From NCBI GenBank assembly GCA_018657165.1, contig JABHXS010000130.1:1-34297 (forward strand): DNA of 34,297 nucleotides. The letters are read 5' to 3'. The notes beneath the pieces were generated by a model. It worked only from the letters and a program-made list of their open reading frames with translations. It was not told the DNA's origin and made no database searches. Position numbers and translations under genes: made by a program. Below, piece by piece: positions 16,947 to 26,283 of this stretch. The stretch is from Nitrosomonadales bacterium. GTDB taxonomy: Bacteria > Pseudomonadota > Gammaproteobacteria > Burkholderiales > Methylophilaceae. The first letter of the stretch is position 1. Each line of letters opens with the position of its first letter.

Positions 16947-17450
16947 TTAAATCTTTAAGAATGCCAAAAGTTTATTGGCACTTTCATCTGCAACTACAGG
17001 TAAGTTCTTTTGATCTAGAAGCCCTATCTGAACCAAGACACTAGCTTGATCCCAATAAATATGTTCATGTGTTAACTTTTTATCTTTTATTCCTGCAATG
17101 ACTACAACAGCCATTTTTACTTTTTTATTCGTGGGCTCGATATTAGGCAAACACCAATCGACTTTCTTTGTATGAGTGAAGCAGATAACCAACTCCTCTA
17201 CAATTTGTTCCTTACCTATTGTCAGTGAAATTCTATTAAACTCAACATCAGGTGGAAAAAATTTTCCAACCAGATGATCCTTGTAAAAGGTTTTGACCCC
17301 CTCATAATCATCCCCACCCATCATATTAGGGATATTTAATAAATGTGGATCCTTTGTCATTGTTGCCATCGTAAGCTCTAGGTCTCCCCTCATTTCGGCA
17401 TCCACATGTTTCTCAAGTAGATTTAGCATTCCTTCTTCAAAATCATTCAT
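16947..17450 (-). CDS. SnoaL/NTF2-like fold protein at the end of the nitrate operon
   Basis: A 167-residue soluble protein resembling the SnoaL-like/NTF2 superfamily. An N-terminal helix EKHVDAEMRGDLELTMATM is followed by a MMGGDDYEGVKTFYKDHL segment, and the C-terminal strand region reads HEHIYWDQASVLVQIGLLD, which is typical of this group. Members are small cone-shaped enzymes or ligand binders; the reaction here cannot be predicted. It is 77 bases downstream of the HPP gene on the same strand, with AAAGGA about 11 bases before the ATG, and is probably the last gene of the nar transcript. Its link to nitrate respiration is positional only. Confidence 0.72.
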   Translation of the reverse strand: MNDFEEGMLNLLEKHVDAEMRGDLELTMATMTKDPHLLNIPNMMGGDDYEGVKTFYKDHLVGKFFPPDVEFNRISLTIGKEQIVEELVICFTHTKKVDWCLPNIEPTNKKVKMAVVVIAGIKDKKLTHEHIYWDQASVLVQIGLLDQKNLPVVADESANKLLAFLKI

Positions 17451-17527
17451 TTTGCTTACATTCCTTTTAAGTTTTTTTTAAATGATACTAATTCTGCATT
17501 TTAATACTTAAATTGAATTTGATAGCA

Positions 17528-18010
17528 TTAAATAAAAGGATTTTTCTTTCTAAATGTTGCAACGCCTAATGCAACAGTTAATAGAATTAAAGAATTGAAA
17601 AAAATAGGAGTAATGACAAACATATAACCTAACTCGTTTATTGCCACACCGCCAATCACGGCCGTTATTGCAGTGGCGCCACCTGGTGGATGCATACATC
17701 TTCCGAAATACATTGCAATCATTGAAAATGGAATCGAAAGAGACGCTGCAAGCAATTCATTTGGAATAAATTGATAGCAACTAACCCCAACAATGGCAGA
17801 AAATGTATGGCCACCCACTAAATTCCATGGTCTAGAAACAGGGCTATCGGGTAGACCCAAAACAACCATTGCAGAAGCGCCAGTTGAAGCAATAATGATT
17901 GGTGTACCACTATTATTTAACAGTATTAAATCAGAGAAAAAGCCGGCAGCAATAACGGTTACAAAAGCTCCAACAGAGGCAATAATAAATTCATAATCTT
18001 TTCTAGTCAT
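17528..18010 (-). CDS. HPP-family membrane protein, candidate nitrite transporter
   Basis: A 160-residue protein with four or five membrane segments. It carries GLPDSPVSRPWNLVGGH (about 53-69) and the defining CMHPPGGATA motif with His-Pro-Pro. HPP-family proteins of cyanobacteria and plant chloroplasts have been shown to transport nitrite. Its place 38 bases after narI, inside a nitrate operon that makes nitrite, makes nitrite movement a good hypothesis; in bacteria of this kind it is unproven. No strong Shine-Dalgarno precedes the ATG. Confidence 0.85.
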   Translation of the reverse strand: MTRKDYEFIIASVGAFVTVIAAGFFSDLILLNNSGTPIIIASTGASAMVVLGLPDSPVSRPWNLVGGHTFSAIVGVSCYQFIPNELLAASLSIPFSMIAMYFGRCMHPPGGATAITAVIGGVAINELGYMFVITPIFFNSLILLTVALGVATFRKKNPFI

Positions 18011-18048
18011 TTTTAGTTACATCCCATTAAGCAATGAAAATTAATAGC

Positions 18049-18741
18049 CTATAAAAATTTTCTTTTGCTTCTTACTACTTGGTGAGGTCTATTTAGATAT
18101 GTAAATGGTGCACTCCAGATATGAACTAGCCTAGTAAAAGGAAAAACAAGAAAAACAGTCAAACCAAAAAACATATGAATCTTAAAAACTGTATCAACAT
18201 TTGCAAGCAATTCTGGTTGAGGGTTAAATGTAACAATACTCTTTACCCAATCTGATAATAAAATCATAACACTTGGATCCCCATGATTGTAATGGCCGAA
18301 AGAGACGGGAATGGTAGAAAGTCCAATAATTAATGTAATTAACAACCAACTTAAAATAAATTTATCTGATTTACGGCTTGCCTTTGAAACTCTTTTATTT
18401 AACATCCTTCTAAACCAGAGAATCAAGGCCCCAAAAAGAGCGATTACTCCAAAGATTGATCCCGCCACTATTGCTACAATCTGATGGGTCATATCTGACA
18501 CACCAAGTGCTAAAAATATACCGTGTGGGGTTAGAAGGCCGACTAAGTGACCGCCAAATATAGCTAATATTCCAACATGAAATAAATTACTTCCTAGTCT
18601 GAGGTATTTTTTTGAAAGCAACTGGCTTGAATCACTTTTCCAGCTATACTGATCTCTATCGAATCTAATAAGACTTCCTAGAAAAAAAATACTCAATGCT
18701 ATATATGGGTATATACCAAATAAGAAATTTTCAATATTCAT
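18049..18741 (-). CDS. narI: Respiratory nitrate reductase gamma subunit (di-haem cytochrome b)
   Basis: NarI anchors the NarGH complex in the inner membrane and takes electrons from quinol through two b haems. The 230 residues have five membrane segments, and the four haem-ligand histidines are present: His55 and His65 (NLFHVGILAIFGGHLVG) and His189 and His207 (IHMFFGL and LVHIWSAP), close to E. coli His56, 66, 187 and 205. The ATG overlaps the narJ stop by one base (TAATG), a sign of translational coupling, and GGAGAAGC precedes it. Confidence 0.96.
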   Translation of the reverse strand: MNIENFLFGIYPYIALSIFFLGSLIRFDRDQYSWKSDSSQLLSKKYLRLGSNLFHVGILAIFGGHLVGLLTPHGIFLALGVSDMTHQIVAIVAGSIFGVIALFGALILWFRRMLNKRVSKASRKSDKFILSWLLITLIIGLSTIPVSFGHYNHGDPSVMILLSDWVKSIVTFNPQPELLANVDTVFKIHMFFGLTVFLVFPFTRLVHIWSAPFTYLNRPHQVVRSKRKFL

Positions 18742-19262
18742 TAAGCTTCTCCTAATTTTATAAGTCTTGATCTCTTCTCAATAATAGAAACTAAGCCAGA
18801 GTAATGCTTTGATACTTTTTTAAGATTTTCTTCCAATACCTTTAATACTTTATTCGCATGGGATAGAAAGGCATTTGATTCATCACCCTCTAATGAATTT
18901 GCAAATTCTAAGAGAAGCGGAAGGTAATCAGGAAGTTCATTTGTTGTTTTAATGAAGCCATATTCTTCATAAAGCTGTTCAAGGTCTATTAGTGCTGGGC
19001 CACGATTTTTATCATCTCCAAATAAATGATGTGTCAAATATAGACTATGTTCAGCATTCATATCAAAAATTTTTACATACTCTCCCTGTAGCTCTATCAA
19101 TGATTTATTTTCTATATTCTCTAAATAATCCATAATGATTTTTTTTTCATCTTTTTTTAATGATGTTGATTGATTAATATAGTTATAAAACTCAGGTACA
19201 TTGTCCATAAAGTCTTTATTGGGGTAATCTAAAAATACCGATAAAAGCTTATAATCGTTCAT
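18741..19262 (-). CDS. narJ: Nitrate reductase assembly chaperone
   Basis: NarJ is a cytoplasmic chaperone that holds the NarG apoprotein while the molybdenum cofactor is inserted. The 173-residue protein is mostly helical and acidic. The TorD/NarJ-type core is visible: LLSVFLDYPN at the start, LQGEYVKIFDMNAEHSLYLTHHLFGD (in two pieces, about 58-83) with the conserved F-D and SLYLTHHLFG, and DYLPLLLEFA near the middle. It is shorter than E. coli NarJ (about 236) because the C-terminal tail is reduced, as in many other proteobacteria. It lies between narH (9 bases away) and narI. Confidence 0.93.
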   Translation of the reverse strand: MNDYKLLSVFLDYPNKDFMDNVPEFYNYINQSTSLKKDEKKIIMDYLENIENKSLIELQGEYVKIFDMNAEHSLYLTHHLFGDDKNRGPALIDLEQLYEEYGFIKTTNELPDYLPLLLEFANSLEGDESNAFLSHANKVLKVLEENLKKVSKHYSGLVSIIEKRSRLIKLGEA

Positions 19263-19271
19263 ATTTTTTAC

Positions 19272-20819
19272 CTACCTTTTCCTTGCAATTGGAGCTGTTT
19301 TTTTAGGCTCAACTGTTTCTTTTCGACGTCTTGGAAATAAAGTTATTTTAGAGATCCCCTCGGAGCTATTATTTCCAAATGAAAACCCATCTTGCCCTTG
19401 GTTGCCATAAGGGTCATCTAAAACCTCTTCCTCATGGCCAGTTGGAATCACAAACCTATCCTCATAATTTGCAATCGCTAAATACCGATACATTTCCTTA
19501 ACTTGTTCTTCAGACAAGCCTACAGATTTAATAATTTTTTTATTTGCCTCTTTTTCAACATTAATTGAGCGCATATAGGAACGCATTGCTAATAATTTTT
19601 TTAATGCTGTTGAGATAATACTAGTTTCGCCAGCAGTGAATAAGTTAGCTAAATATTCAACCGGAATACGAAGTGAATTAGCTTCTGGTAATACGCCATC
19701 AGGCCCTGTAGGTAATTTACCTTGATCGATTTTTGATTGAACTGGTGATAACGGTGGGATATACCAAACCATTGGTAGAGTTCTAAATTCAGGGTGCATT
19801 GGAAAGGCAATTTTCCAATCCATAGCCATCTTCCATATTGGTGACCTTTGAGCTGCATCAATCATATCATCGTTAATGCCCTCTTTACGAGCCGCACTAA
19901 TTACCTCAGGGTCATTTGGGTCTAGAAAGATGTTACATTGAGCTTCATAAAGTTTTGATTCATCTTCTATGCTTGCTAATTCCTCAATGCGATCTGCATC
20001 ATAAAGCATAATTCCATTGTAACGAATTCTACCGACACAAGACTCAGAACATATAGTAGGAAGGCCTGACTCAACCCTTGGATAGCACCCTGTACATTTC
20101 TCAGCCTTGCCGGATTCCCAGTTATAAAATACTTTTTTATATGGACATGAGGACACACACATCCTCCATCCTCTACATTTATCTTGATCAACCAAAACAA
20201 TGCCGTCCTCTTCCCTCTTATATATTGACCCTGATGGACATGCCGCAATACATGATGCATTTAGACAATGATTACATATTCTAGGTAAATACAAGTGGAA
20301 CGTATTTTCAAATTCCTTATATATTTCTTTTTGGGCAATTTCTAAATTTTTATCTTTAGATCTTTTGGAAAATTCTCCTGCTAAATCATCTTCCCAATTC
20401 GGTCCCCAGGTTATTTTGTCAATTGTTTCCCCTGTGATTTGTGATATTGGTCTTGCTGTTGGTGTAGCTTCTAAAAGAGGAGCATTTTGCAAATGTGTGT
20501 AGTTGTAGGTGAAGGGTTCATAGTAATCATCAATTTCTGGCATATCAGGATTTGCAAAAATATTTGCTAGCCTTTTTATCTTTCCGCCTGATTTAAGTTT
20601 TAATTTTTTATTTTTTAATTCCCAGCCTCCATTCCATTTCTCCTGATCCTCCCAATTTTTTGGAAATCCCGTACCTGGTTTTGATTCAACATTATTAAAC
20701 CATGCATACTCTACTCCCTTACGATTTGTCCAGACATTCTTACATGTCACAGAGCATGTATGACAACCGATACACTTATCTAAATTAAAAACTAATGCAA
20801 ATTGAGCCCGAACCTTCAT
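19272..20819 (-). CDS. narH: Respiratory nitrate reductase beta subunit (iron-sulfur)
   Basis: NarH carries electrons from NarI haem to NarG through four Fe-S clusters on the cytoplasmic face. The 515 residues contain Cys16, 19, 22 and 26 (CIGCHTCSVTC), Cys182, 185, 190 and 194 (CNHCLNASCIAAC), Cys215, 221 and 225 with Trp218 in place of the fourth ligand (CRGWRMC), marking the [3Fe-4S] cluster, and Cys242, 245, 257 and 261. The start is the ATG at 20819 with AGGAG 9 bases upstream; that AGGAG overlaps the narG stop (TAGGAG). Confidence 0.97.
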   Translation of the reverse strand: MKVRAQFALVFNLDKCIGCHTCSVTCKNVWTNRKGVEYAWFNNVESKPGTGFPKNWEDQEKWNGGWELKNKKLKLKSGGKIKRLANIFANPDMPEIDDYYEPFTYNYTHLQNAPLLEATPTARPISQITGETIDKITWGPNWEDDLAGEFSKRSKDKNLEIAQKEIYKEFENTFHLYLPRICNHCLNASCIAACPSGSIYKREEDGIVLVDQDKCRGWRMCVSSCPYKKVFYNWESGKAEKCTGCYPRVESGLPTICSESCVGRIRYNGIMLYDADRIEELASIEDESKLYEAQCNIFLDPNDPEVISAARKEGINDDMIDAAQRSPIWKMAMDWKIAFPMHPEFRTLPMVWYIPPLSPVQSKIDQGKLPTGPDGVLPEANSLRIPVEYLANLFTAGETSIISTALKKLLAMRSYMRSINVEKEANKKIIKSVGLSEEQVKEMYRYLAIANYEDRFVIPTGHEEEVLDDPYGNQGQDGFSFGNNSSEGISKITLFPRRRKETVEPKKTAPIARKR

Positions 20820-20831
20820 TTTTTTATTCTC

Positions 20832-23800
20832 CTATTTTTTTCCAATACCTACTGGGTTTAGTTGTTTTTCTCGTTCTGATGTTAATGGTCGTTCGAGCCA
20901 ATCTATATCTTCATCTGCTATTTTATGAATTACGACCACCTCATCACGCTGAGACCCAACTGTTCCATAATAATTAAATGAATATGAGAGTTGGGCGTAC
21001 CCCCCTATCATATTTGTTGGTTTCATAGCTATTCTTGTTACTGAGTTAAGAATACCCCCCCTTTTTCCTGTCGTTTTTGAGCCAGGGACATTGATATTTT
21101 TTTCTTGTGCGTGATACATCATAGCCATTCCAGCTGGAATCCTCTGTGAGATAACTGCACGCGTAACGGTTGCTCCATTTGCATTAATAATTTCAATCCA
21201 ATCGTTATCTTCTAAACCAATCTTTTGAGCATCCTTTTCTGATATCCAGGTATAAGGCCCTCCTCTAAACAATTGCAACATTCTAAGATTGTCTTGGTAT
21301 GTTGAATGGATCCCCCATTTAGAATGTGGTGTAATCCAGCTACATACTAAATGTGGCTTTTCCTTTATTTTTTTTGGTATTTTTTCATGAGACTTCATGT
21401 CAATAGGCGGCCTATAAGTGCAATGCCCCTCTCCAAAGTCAAGCATCCATTCATGATCTTGATAGAATTGAGCGCGTCCCGTTAAAGTTCTAAAAGGTAT
21501 ATGTTCGTGAATGTTAGTATAGCCCGCGGTATACGAGACTTCTTCCGACTCAACACCTGACCAAGTTGGTGACGTAATAATCTTTCTTGGTTGCGCTTGA
21601 ATATCATGAAAAGTAATCTTTTCATCCCGTCTACCCTTATAAAGGTTTTGATGGTCAATTCCTGTTTTTACAGTGAGGGCTTGCCATGCTTTATGTGCCA
21701 CTTCACCATTTGTTTCAGGAGCCATTCGCAAAACAGAGTCGCACACATAAATATCTTTTTCAAGTGACGGCATGCCAAACGATACACCTGGCAATGTAAC
21801 TGTTTGATTGTACTTTTTAAGCTCTTCATATTCTTTTTTTGTTTCCCAATTCAGGCCCTTAATATTATTTCCTTGTTGCATCATTAGTGGGCCTAACCCA
21901 ATATATTTGTTATAAATGGAGCTATAGTCACGCTCTATCATTTTAATGATGGGCATTGTTTTTCCTGGAATTGGTTCACAATCGCCTTTTTTATAGTCCC
22001 TTACCTCACCAAATGGCTGTGCTAACTCAGAAGGGCTGTCATGTTGCATTGGTAAAGCAACAATATCCTTTTTAATTCCAAGGTGTTTTTTTCCAAGCTC
22101 ACTGAATGTTTTAGCAATGTTTTTAAAAATCTGCCAATCTGATTTTGATTCCCAACCTGGGGAAACGGCTTCCGAAAGCGGGTGAATAAATGGATGCATA
22201 TCGGTTGTATTTAGATCATTTTTCTCATACCAAGTTGCTGTTGGAAGGACGATATCAGAGTAAGCACCCGTTGAATTGAGTCTAAAGTTAATATCTACCA
22301 TCAAATCTAGTTTGGCGATTGGTGCTTCCTTATGCCACTTAACTTCTTTAGTTGCCTTACCATCCCCACCCTCTTGTAAAACGCCATTTTGGGCACCTAA
22401 TAAATGTTTTAAAAAATACTCATGCCCTTTAGCAGACGACCCAATTAAATTTGCTCGCCAAACATACAAATTTCTTGGCCAGTTCTCTGGCGCGTCCACA
22501 TCTGCATATGCAACATCCAAGTCTCCTTTTTTAAGTTTTTTGGCAATAAAATTTCCAATATCATCATCAGAAACTCCTTTCTTTTTTGCCTCCTCAGCCA
22601 ACTTAATAGGGTTTTTATTCCAATGTGGGGTTGACGGTAGCCACCCTAAACGCGTTGAAATAACGTTATAGTCAGCAATGGTATGATTTTTATACCTAGC
22701 TTTTGCGGCAGGTGAATGAAGGCTATCAGGGTTTATAGTGTCGTAACGCCACTGATCTGTATGAAAATACCAAAAAGAAGTTGAATTTTGGTGTCGAGGT
22801 GGCCGCTGCCAATCTAATGCAAAGGCAATCGGTGCCCAACCTGCTTGTGGCCTGAGTTTTTCTTGGCCGACATAATGCGCCCATCCTCCCCCACTTTGCC
22901 CTACACAACCACACATATGTAAAAGATTCATTACAGATCTATAGCTCAGATCATTGTGATACCAATGGTTGATTGCTGCGCCCATAATAACCATGGACTT
23001 ACCCGATGTTTTAGCAGCATTATCGGCAAATTCACGGCCTGTTCTTTCTATATCAGCAGCTTTAACACCTGTGATTTTTTCTGCCCATGCAGGTGTGTAT
23101 GCTACTGTGCTATCTGAATAAGATTGTGCAACGTTCTCACCCCCTAGACCGCGATCAATACCATAATTTGCAATCTGTAAATCAAAAACACTAGTTACAT
23201 AAAGCTCCTCATTGTTTACATTTTTTACCTTTCTTATAGGGACATTTCTCCATAAAAGATCAGATTCATTAGGTGTGAAATGTGGGAAGCCAACGGAAAC
23301 TACCTCATCCTGACTTCCAAGGCATGTTAGCTCTTGGTCAATCTCTTGACCGTCTGACTGATGCAGAAGATTCCATTTCCCCTCCTCACCCCAGCGAAAA
23401 CCGATAGACCCATTTGGAACAACAAAGCTTTTAGATTTTTCATCATAGACAATTGTTTTCCACTCAGGGTTATTTTTTTCACCTAAATTTTTATTAAAAT
23501 CTGATGCCCTAAGACATCGATCAGATACAAACCCTCCATCATGTTTTCTTAAAATTATCTGTATAGGCAAGTCTGTATTTTGTTTTGCATAGGATTGGAA
23601 ATATGACTCTTGTTTGTCAATATAAAATTCTTTAAGAGCTACATGCCCCATTGCAAGAAAAGCTGCTGAATCAGTACCTTGCTTAATAGGCATCCAAAGA
23701 TCAGCAAACTTCACATACTCAGCATAATCTGGAGACATTGACACCACTTTTGTTCCCTTGTATCTTACCTCACTCATAAAATGAGCATCGGGAGTTCTCG

Positions 23801-24578
23801 TCATTGGTAAATTAGCGCCTGTAATAATAAGATAGTTTGAGTTGTACCAATCTGCTGATTCAGGAACATCTGTTTGCTCTCCCCATGTTTGAGGGCTCGC
23901 GGCAGGTAAATCGCAGTACCAATCATAAAAAGAGCCACAAGCACCCCCGATAAGTGAAAGATATCTTGTTCCTGCTGCATATGAAATCATCGACATAGCA
24001 GGTATTGGGGAAAATCCATAGATCCGATCTGGCCCCCACTTCTTAATTGTATAAACATTAGCTGCTGCTGTTATTTCAGTTATTTCATCCCAAGAAGCTC
24101 TTACAAAACCACCAAGCCCTCTAACAGAGGTGTAAGATTGACGTTTTTTTTCATCTGACTGAATAATTTCCCATGCCTCTACTGGGTCATTACCTCTTTC
24201 TCTCTCGGTGCGATATAGCTCTAATAAGCGGCCCCGTATTAATGGATGCTTAATGCGATGTGGGCTGTATAGATACCATGAAAAACTCGCCCCTCTTTGG
24301 CAACCGCGTGGCTCATGATTTGGCAAATCATCCCTTGTTCTTGGGTAATCTGTTTGTTGCATTTCAAAAGCAACCAAACCTTTTTTAACAAATATTTTCC
24401 ATGAGCAACCGCCTGTACAATTTACCCCATGCGTAGACCTAACCACTTTGTCATGTTGCCAACGATTTCGGTAGCCATCCTCCCAACCTCGATCTTCATT
24501 TGTCATTACTCCATGATTACCTGAGTAATTTTTTTTCATTGGGCTAAAAAATTTTAATCTATCTAGGAAGTGGCTCAT
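20832..24578 (-). CDS. narG: Respiratory nitrate reductase alpha subunit (Mo-bisMGD)
   Basis: NarG reduces nitrate to nitrite at a molybdenum bis-MGD site facing the cytoplasm. At 1248 residues it matches the family. The FS0 cluster ligands are His50, Cys54, Cys58 and Cys93 (THGVNCTGGC and RGCQRG), and the Mo-ligand Asp243 lies in DVPESADWYNS, equivalent to E. coli Asp222. No Tat signal is present beyond the vestigial N-terminus MSHFLDRLKFFSP, as in other cytoplasm-facing NarG. AAGGAA lies about 8 bases before the ATG. It follows narK2 by 60 bases with no separate FNR box in the gap, so it is probably read from the narK1 promoter. Confidence 0.98.
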   Translation of the reverse strand: MSHFLDRLKFFSPMKKNYSGNHGVMTNEDRGWEDGYRNRWQHDKVVRSTHGVNCTGGCSWKIFVKKGLVAFEMQQTDYPRTRDDLPNHEPRGCQRGASFSWYLYSPHRIKHPLIRGRLLELYRTERERGNDPVEAWEIIQSDEKKRQSYTSVRGLGGFVRASWDEITEITAAANVYTIKKWGPDRIYGFSPIPAMSMISYAAGTRYLSLIGGACGSFYDWYCDLPAASPQTWGEQTDVPESADWYNSNYLIITGANLPMTRTPDAHFMSEVRYKGTKVVSMSPDYAEYVKFADLWMPIKQGTDSAAFLAMGHVALKEFYIDKQESYFQSYAKQNTDLPIQIILRKHDGGFVSDRCLRASDFNKNLGEKNNPEWKTIVYDEKSKSFVVPNGSIGFRWGEEGKWNLLHQSDGQEIDQELTCLGSQDEVVSVGFPHFTPNESDLLWRNVPIRKVKNVNNEELYVTSVFDLQIANYGIDRGLGGENVAQSYSDSTVAYTPAWAEKITGVKAADIERTGREFADNAAKTSGKSMVIMGAAINHWYHNDLSYRSVMNLLHMCGCVGQSGGGWAHYVGQEKLRPQAGWAPIAFALDWQRPPRHQNSTSFWYFHTDQWRYDTINPDSLHSPAAKARYKNHTIADYNVISTRLGWLPSTPHWNKNPIKLAEEAKKKGVSDDDIGNFIAKKLKKGDLDVAYADVDAPENWPRNLYVWRANLIGSSAKGHEYFLKHLLGAQNGVLQEGGDGKATKEVKWHKEAPIAKLDLMVDINFRLNSTGAYSDIVLPTATWYEKNDLNTTDMHPFIHPLSEAVSPGWESKSDWQIFKNIAKTFSELGKKHLGIKKDIVALPMQHDSPSELAQPFGEVRDYKKGDCEPIPGKTMPIIKMIERDYSSIYNKYIGLGPLMMQQGNNIKGLNWETKKEYEELKKYNQTVTLPGVSFGMPSLEKDIYVCDSVLRMAPETNGEVAHKAWQALTVKTGIDHQNLYKGRRDEKITFHDIQAQPRKIITSPTWSGVESEEVSYTAGYTNIHEHIPFRTLTGRAQFYQDHEWMLDFGEGHCTYRPPIDMKSHEKIPKKIKEKPHLVCSWITPHSKWGIHSTYQDNLRMLQLFRGGPYTWISEKDAQKIGLEDNDWIEIINANGATVTRAVISQRIPAGMAMMYHAQEKNINVPGSKTTGKRGGILNSVTRIAMKPTNMIGGYAQLSYSFNYYGTVGSQRDEVVVIHKIADEDIDWLERPLTSEREKQLNPVGIGKK

Positions 24579-24638
24579 TAATTATTCCTTATTTTAATAT
24601 AGCGTTCAAAATTTAAAAATATATGTATCTATTTCGTT

Positions 24639-26255
24639 TTATGGGTTATGAAATTCCGCATTTTTTCTCAAATAAAACCACCAGTTAACTACAATGCAAA
24701 TTGAGTAAAAAACTGCCAAAGCAATCATTGCATCCTCAGGCGTTGTTAGTTTGATTTGCTCACCTATTAGCTTAGGTATATAGAAAGCTCCATATGCCGC
24801 TATGGCAGAAGTCCATCCCAAAACTGGTCCTGTTTGTTCTTTATTAAAAACCATCGCTATCGTACGGAATGTTGAACCATTTCCAATACCGGTAGCCGCG
24901 AATAAAATTAAAAATAACGTCAAGAAAGGCATGAAGAATTCTTCTGGGTTTTCAGATGAGTATGCTAGCTTCATGTAATAAGCAACTCCAAGCGCACTTG
25001 CAATCATAATAAATGAACAGATCTGTGTGACTTTTGCTCCGCCTAATTTGTCGGCAAACCATCCTCCAATCGGTCGAATTAGCGCCCCAATAAATGGCCC
25101 CATCCATGCATACATAAGCGCGCTTGGGCCATTTAAATTAATTGTATTATGTGTAATCACACCATCAACCAGCAAGTGCTGATAGCCAAAAATAACTTTA
25201 ATAGAGAGTGCGAAAGCTGCTGAAAAGCCAATAAAAGAACCAAAGGTCATAGTGTAAAGTACACTCATGACCCAAGTATGTTTATTTTTAAAAATCTCAT
25301 ATTGATGAACTAAACTCTTGTGTATGCTTCCTGGCATTGCTTTCAAGCCATAAACAGTCATTAGTACCACCATGATAATAACTATTTCTTTAGGTATTCC
25401 AAATCCTGAACCATTTGCACTTTCTGGCAAAAGTAACCATAATCCAAAAATTGCACTTATGAAGCCAACTGAGAGCATTAAACTTATTTTTACAATCGCC
25501 CCCAATGTGCTTCCAATATTTGGTGATACATGTTCAGCACGAATATTGTTCATGCCAAACCACCCAGCAAAAAACAAAGGGATAAGGAAAAAGAGCCAAA
25601 CATAACCTGCATTTTGAATCCATGTCTCTGTCCCTTCTGGAATCTTTCCAATAAGAGTACCGCTCGTGTTTTGAAGAGTCATTGATTCGCCACCTAGAAC
25701 CCCAAATAAACCAAAAGTCATGACTAACGGAACAAGGATTTGCATAGTAGTGACACCAAAATTACCCAATCCTGCATTTAAACCGAGTGCAAGGCCCTGC
25801 TGTTTCCTAGGGTAGAAAAAACTTATATTGGACATAGATGATGCAAAATTACCTCCTCCAAATCCTGAAAGAAGCGCTAAAAGCTGAAAGATCCAGAGTG
25901 GTGTATTTGGATCCTTTAAAGCCATACCAGTACCTAAGGCAGGTATCATTAACAAAGCTGTAGTAAAAGCAATAGTGTTTCTACCGCCACACAGCCTTAC
26001 AAAGAAACTACTTGGTATCCTTAAGGTTGCCCCTGTTAAGCCTGCAATTGCCATTAAGGTAAATAACTCGGATTTTTCAAACGGAAATCCTAGATTAAGC
26101 ATTTGCACAGTTATGATGCCCCAGTACAGCCAGATTGCAAAACCACACAATAAACTGGGTATAGAAATCCAAAGATTCCTATTCGCAATTTTTTTACCTT
26201 TTGAGTTCCAAAATTTCCTATCCTCTACTTCCCATTTTTTAATATCAGTCTTCAA
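24639..26255 (-). CDS. narK: NarK2-type nitrate/nitrite transporter (MFS)
   Basis: A 538-residue major-facilitator transporter with 12 or more helices. The longer hydrophilic N-terminus and inserted loop are features of the NarK2 class, which is usually taken as a nitrate/nitrite antiporter. Nitrate-signature stretches are visible as GFGGGNFASSMSNISFF and FAATGIGNGSTFRTIAMVF. The start is a TTG at 26255, chosen because GGGAG stands 6 bases before it and the following MKTDIKKWEVEDRKFW is typical of the family. It lies 28 bases downstream of narK1. Tandem narK1-narK2 pairs are common in denitrifiers. Confidence 0.92.
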   Translation of the reverse strand: MKTDIKKWEVEDRKFWNSKGKKIANRNLWISIPSLLCGFAIWLYWGIITVQMLNLGFPFEKSELFTLMAIAGLTGATLRIPSSFFVRLCGGRNTIAFTTALLMIPALGTGMALKDPNTPLWIFQLLALLSGFGGGNFASSMSNISFFYPRKQQGLALGLNAGLGNFGVTTMQILVPLVMTFGLFGVLGGESMTLQNTSGTLIGKIPEGTETWIQNAGYVWLFFLIPLFFAGWFGMNNIRAEHVSPNIGSTLGAIVKISLMLSVGFISAIFGLWLLLPESANGSGFGIPKEIVIIMVVLMTVYGLKAMPGSIHKSLVHQYEIFKNKHTWVMSVLYTMTFGSFIGFSAAFALSIKVIFGYQHLLVDGVITHNTINLNGPSALMYAWMGPFIGALIRPIGGWFADKLGGAKVTQICSFIMIASALGVAYYMKLAYSSENPEEFFMPFLTLFLILFAATGIGNGSTFRTIAMVFNKEQTGPVLGWTSAIAAYGAFYIPKLIGEQIKLTTPEDAMIALAVFYSICIVVNWWFYLRKNAEFHNP

Positions 26256-26283
26256 TGCTTACTCCCGTTTGAAATGTGATTTA

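Noticed and set aside
22276..22671. 131-codon open frame on the plus strand
   Set aside because: It lies fully antisense to narG, whose cofactor ligands and length are intact, and its translation resembles no protein family and has no credible start context.
24579..24638. Separate oxygen-regulated promoter for narG
   Set aside because: The gap is AT-rich but contains no TTGAT-N4-ATCAA site and no convincing -35/-10 pair, so an operon promoter upstream of narK1 is the simpler reading.
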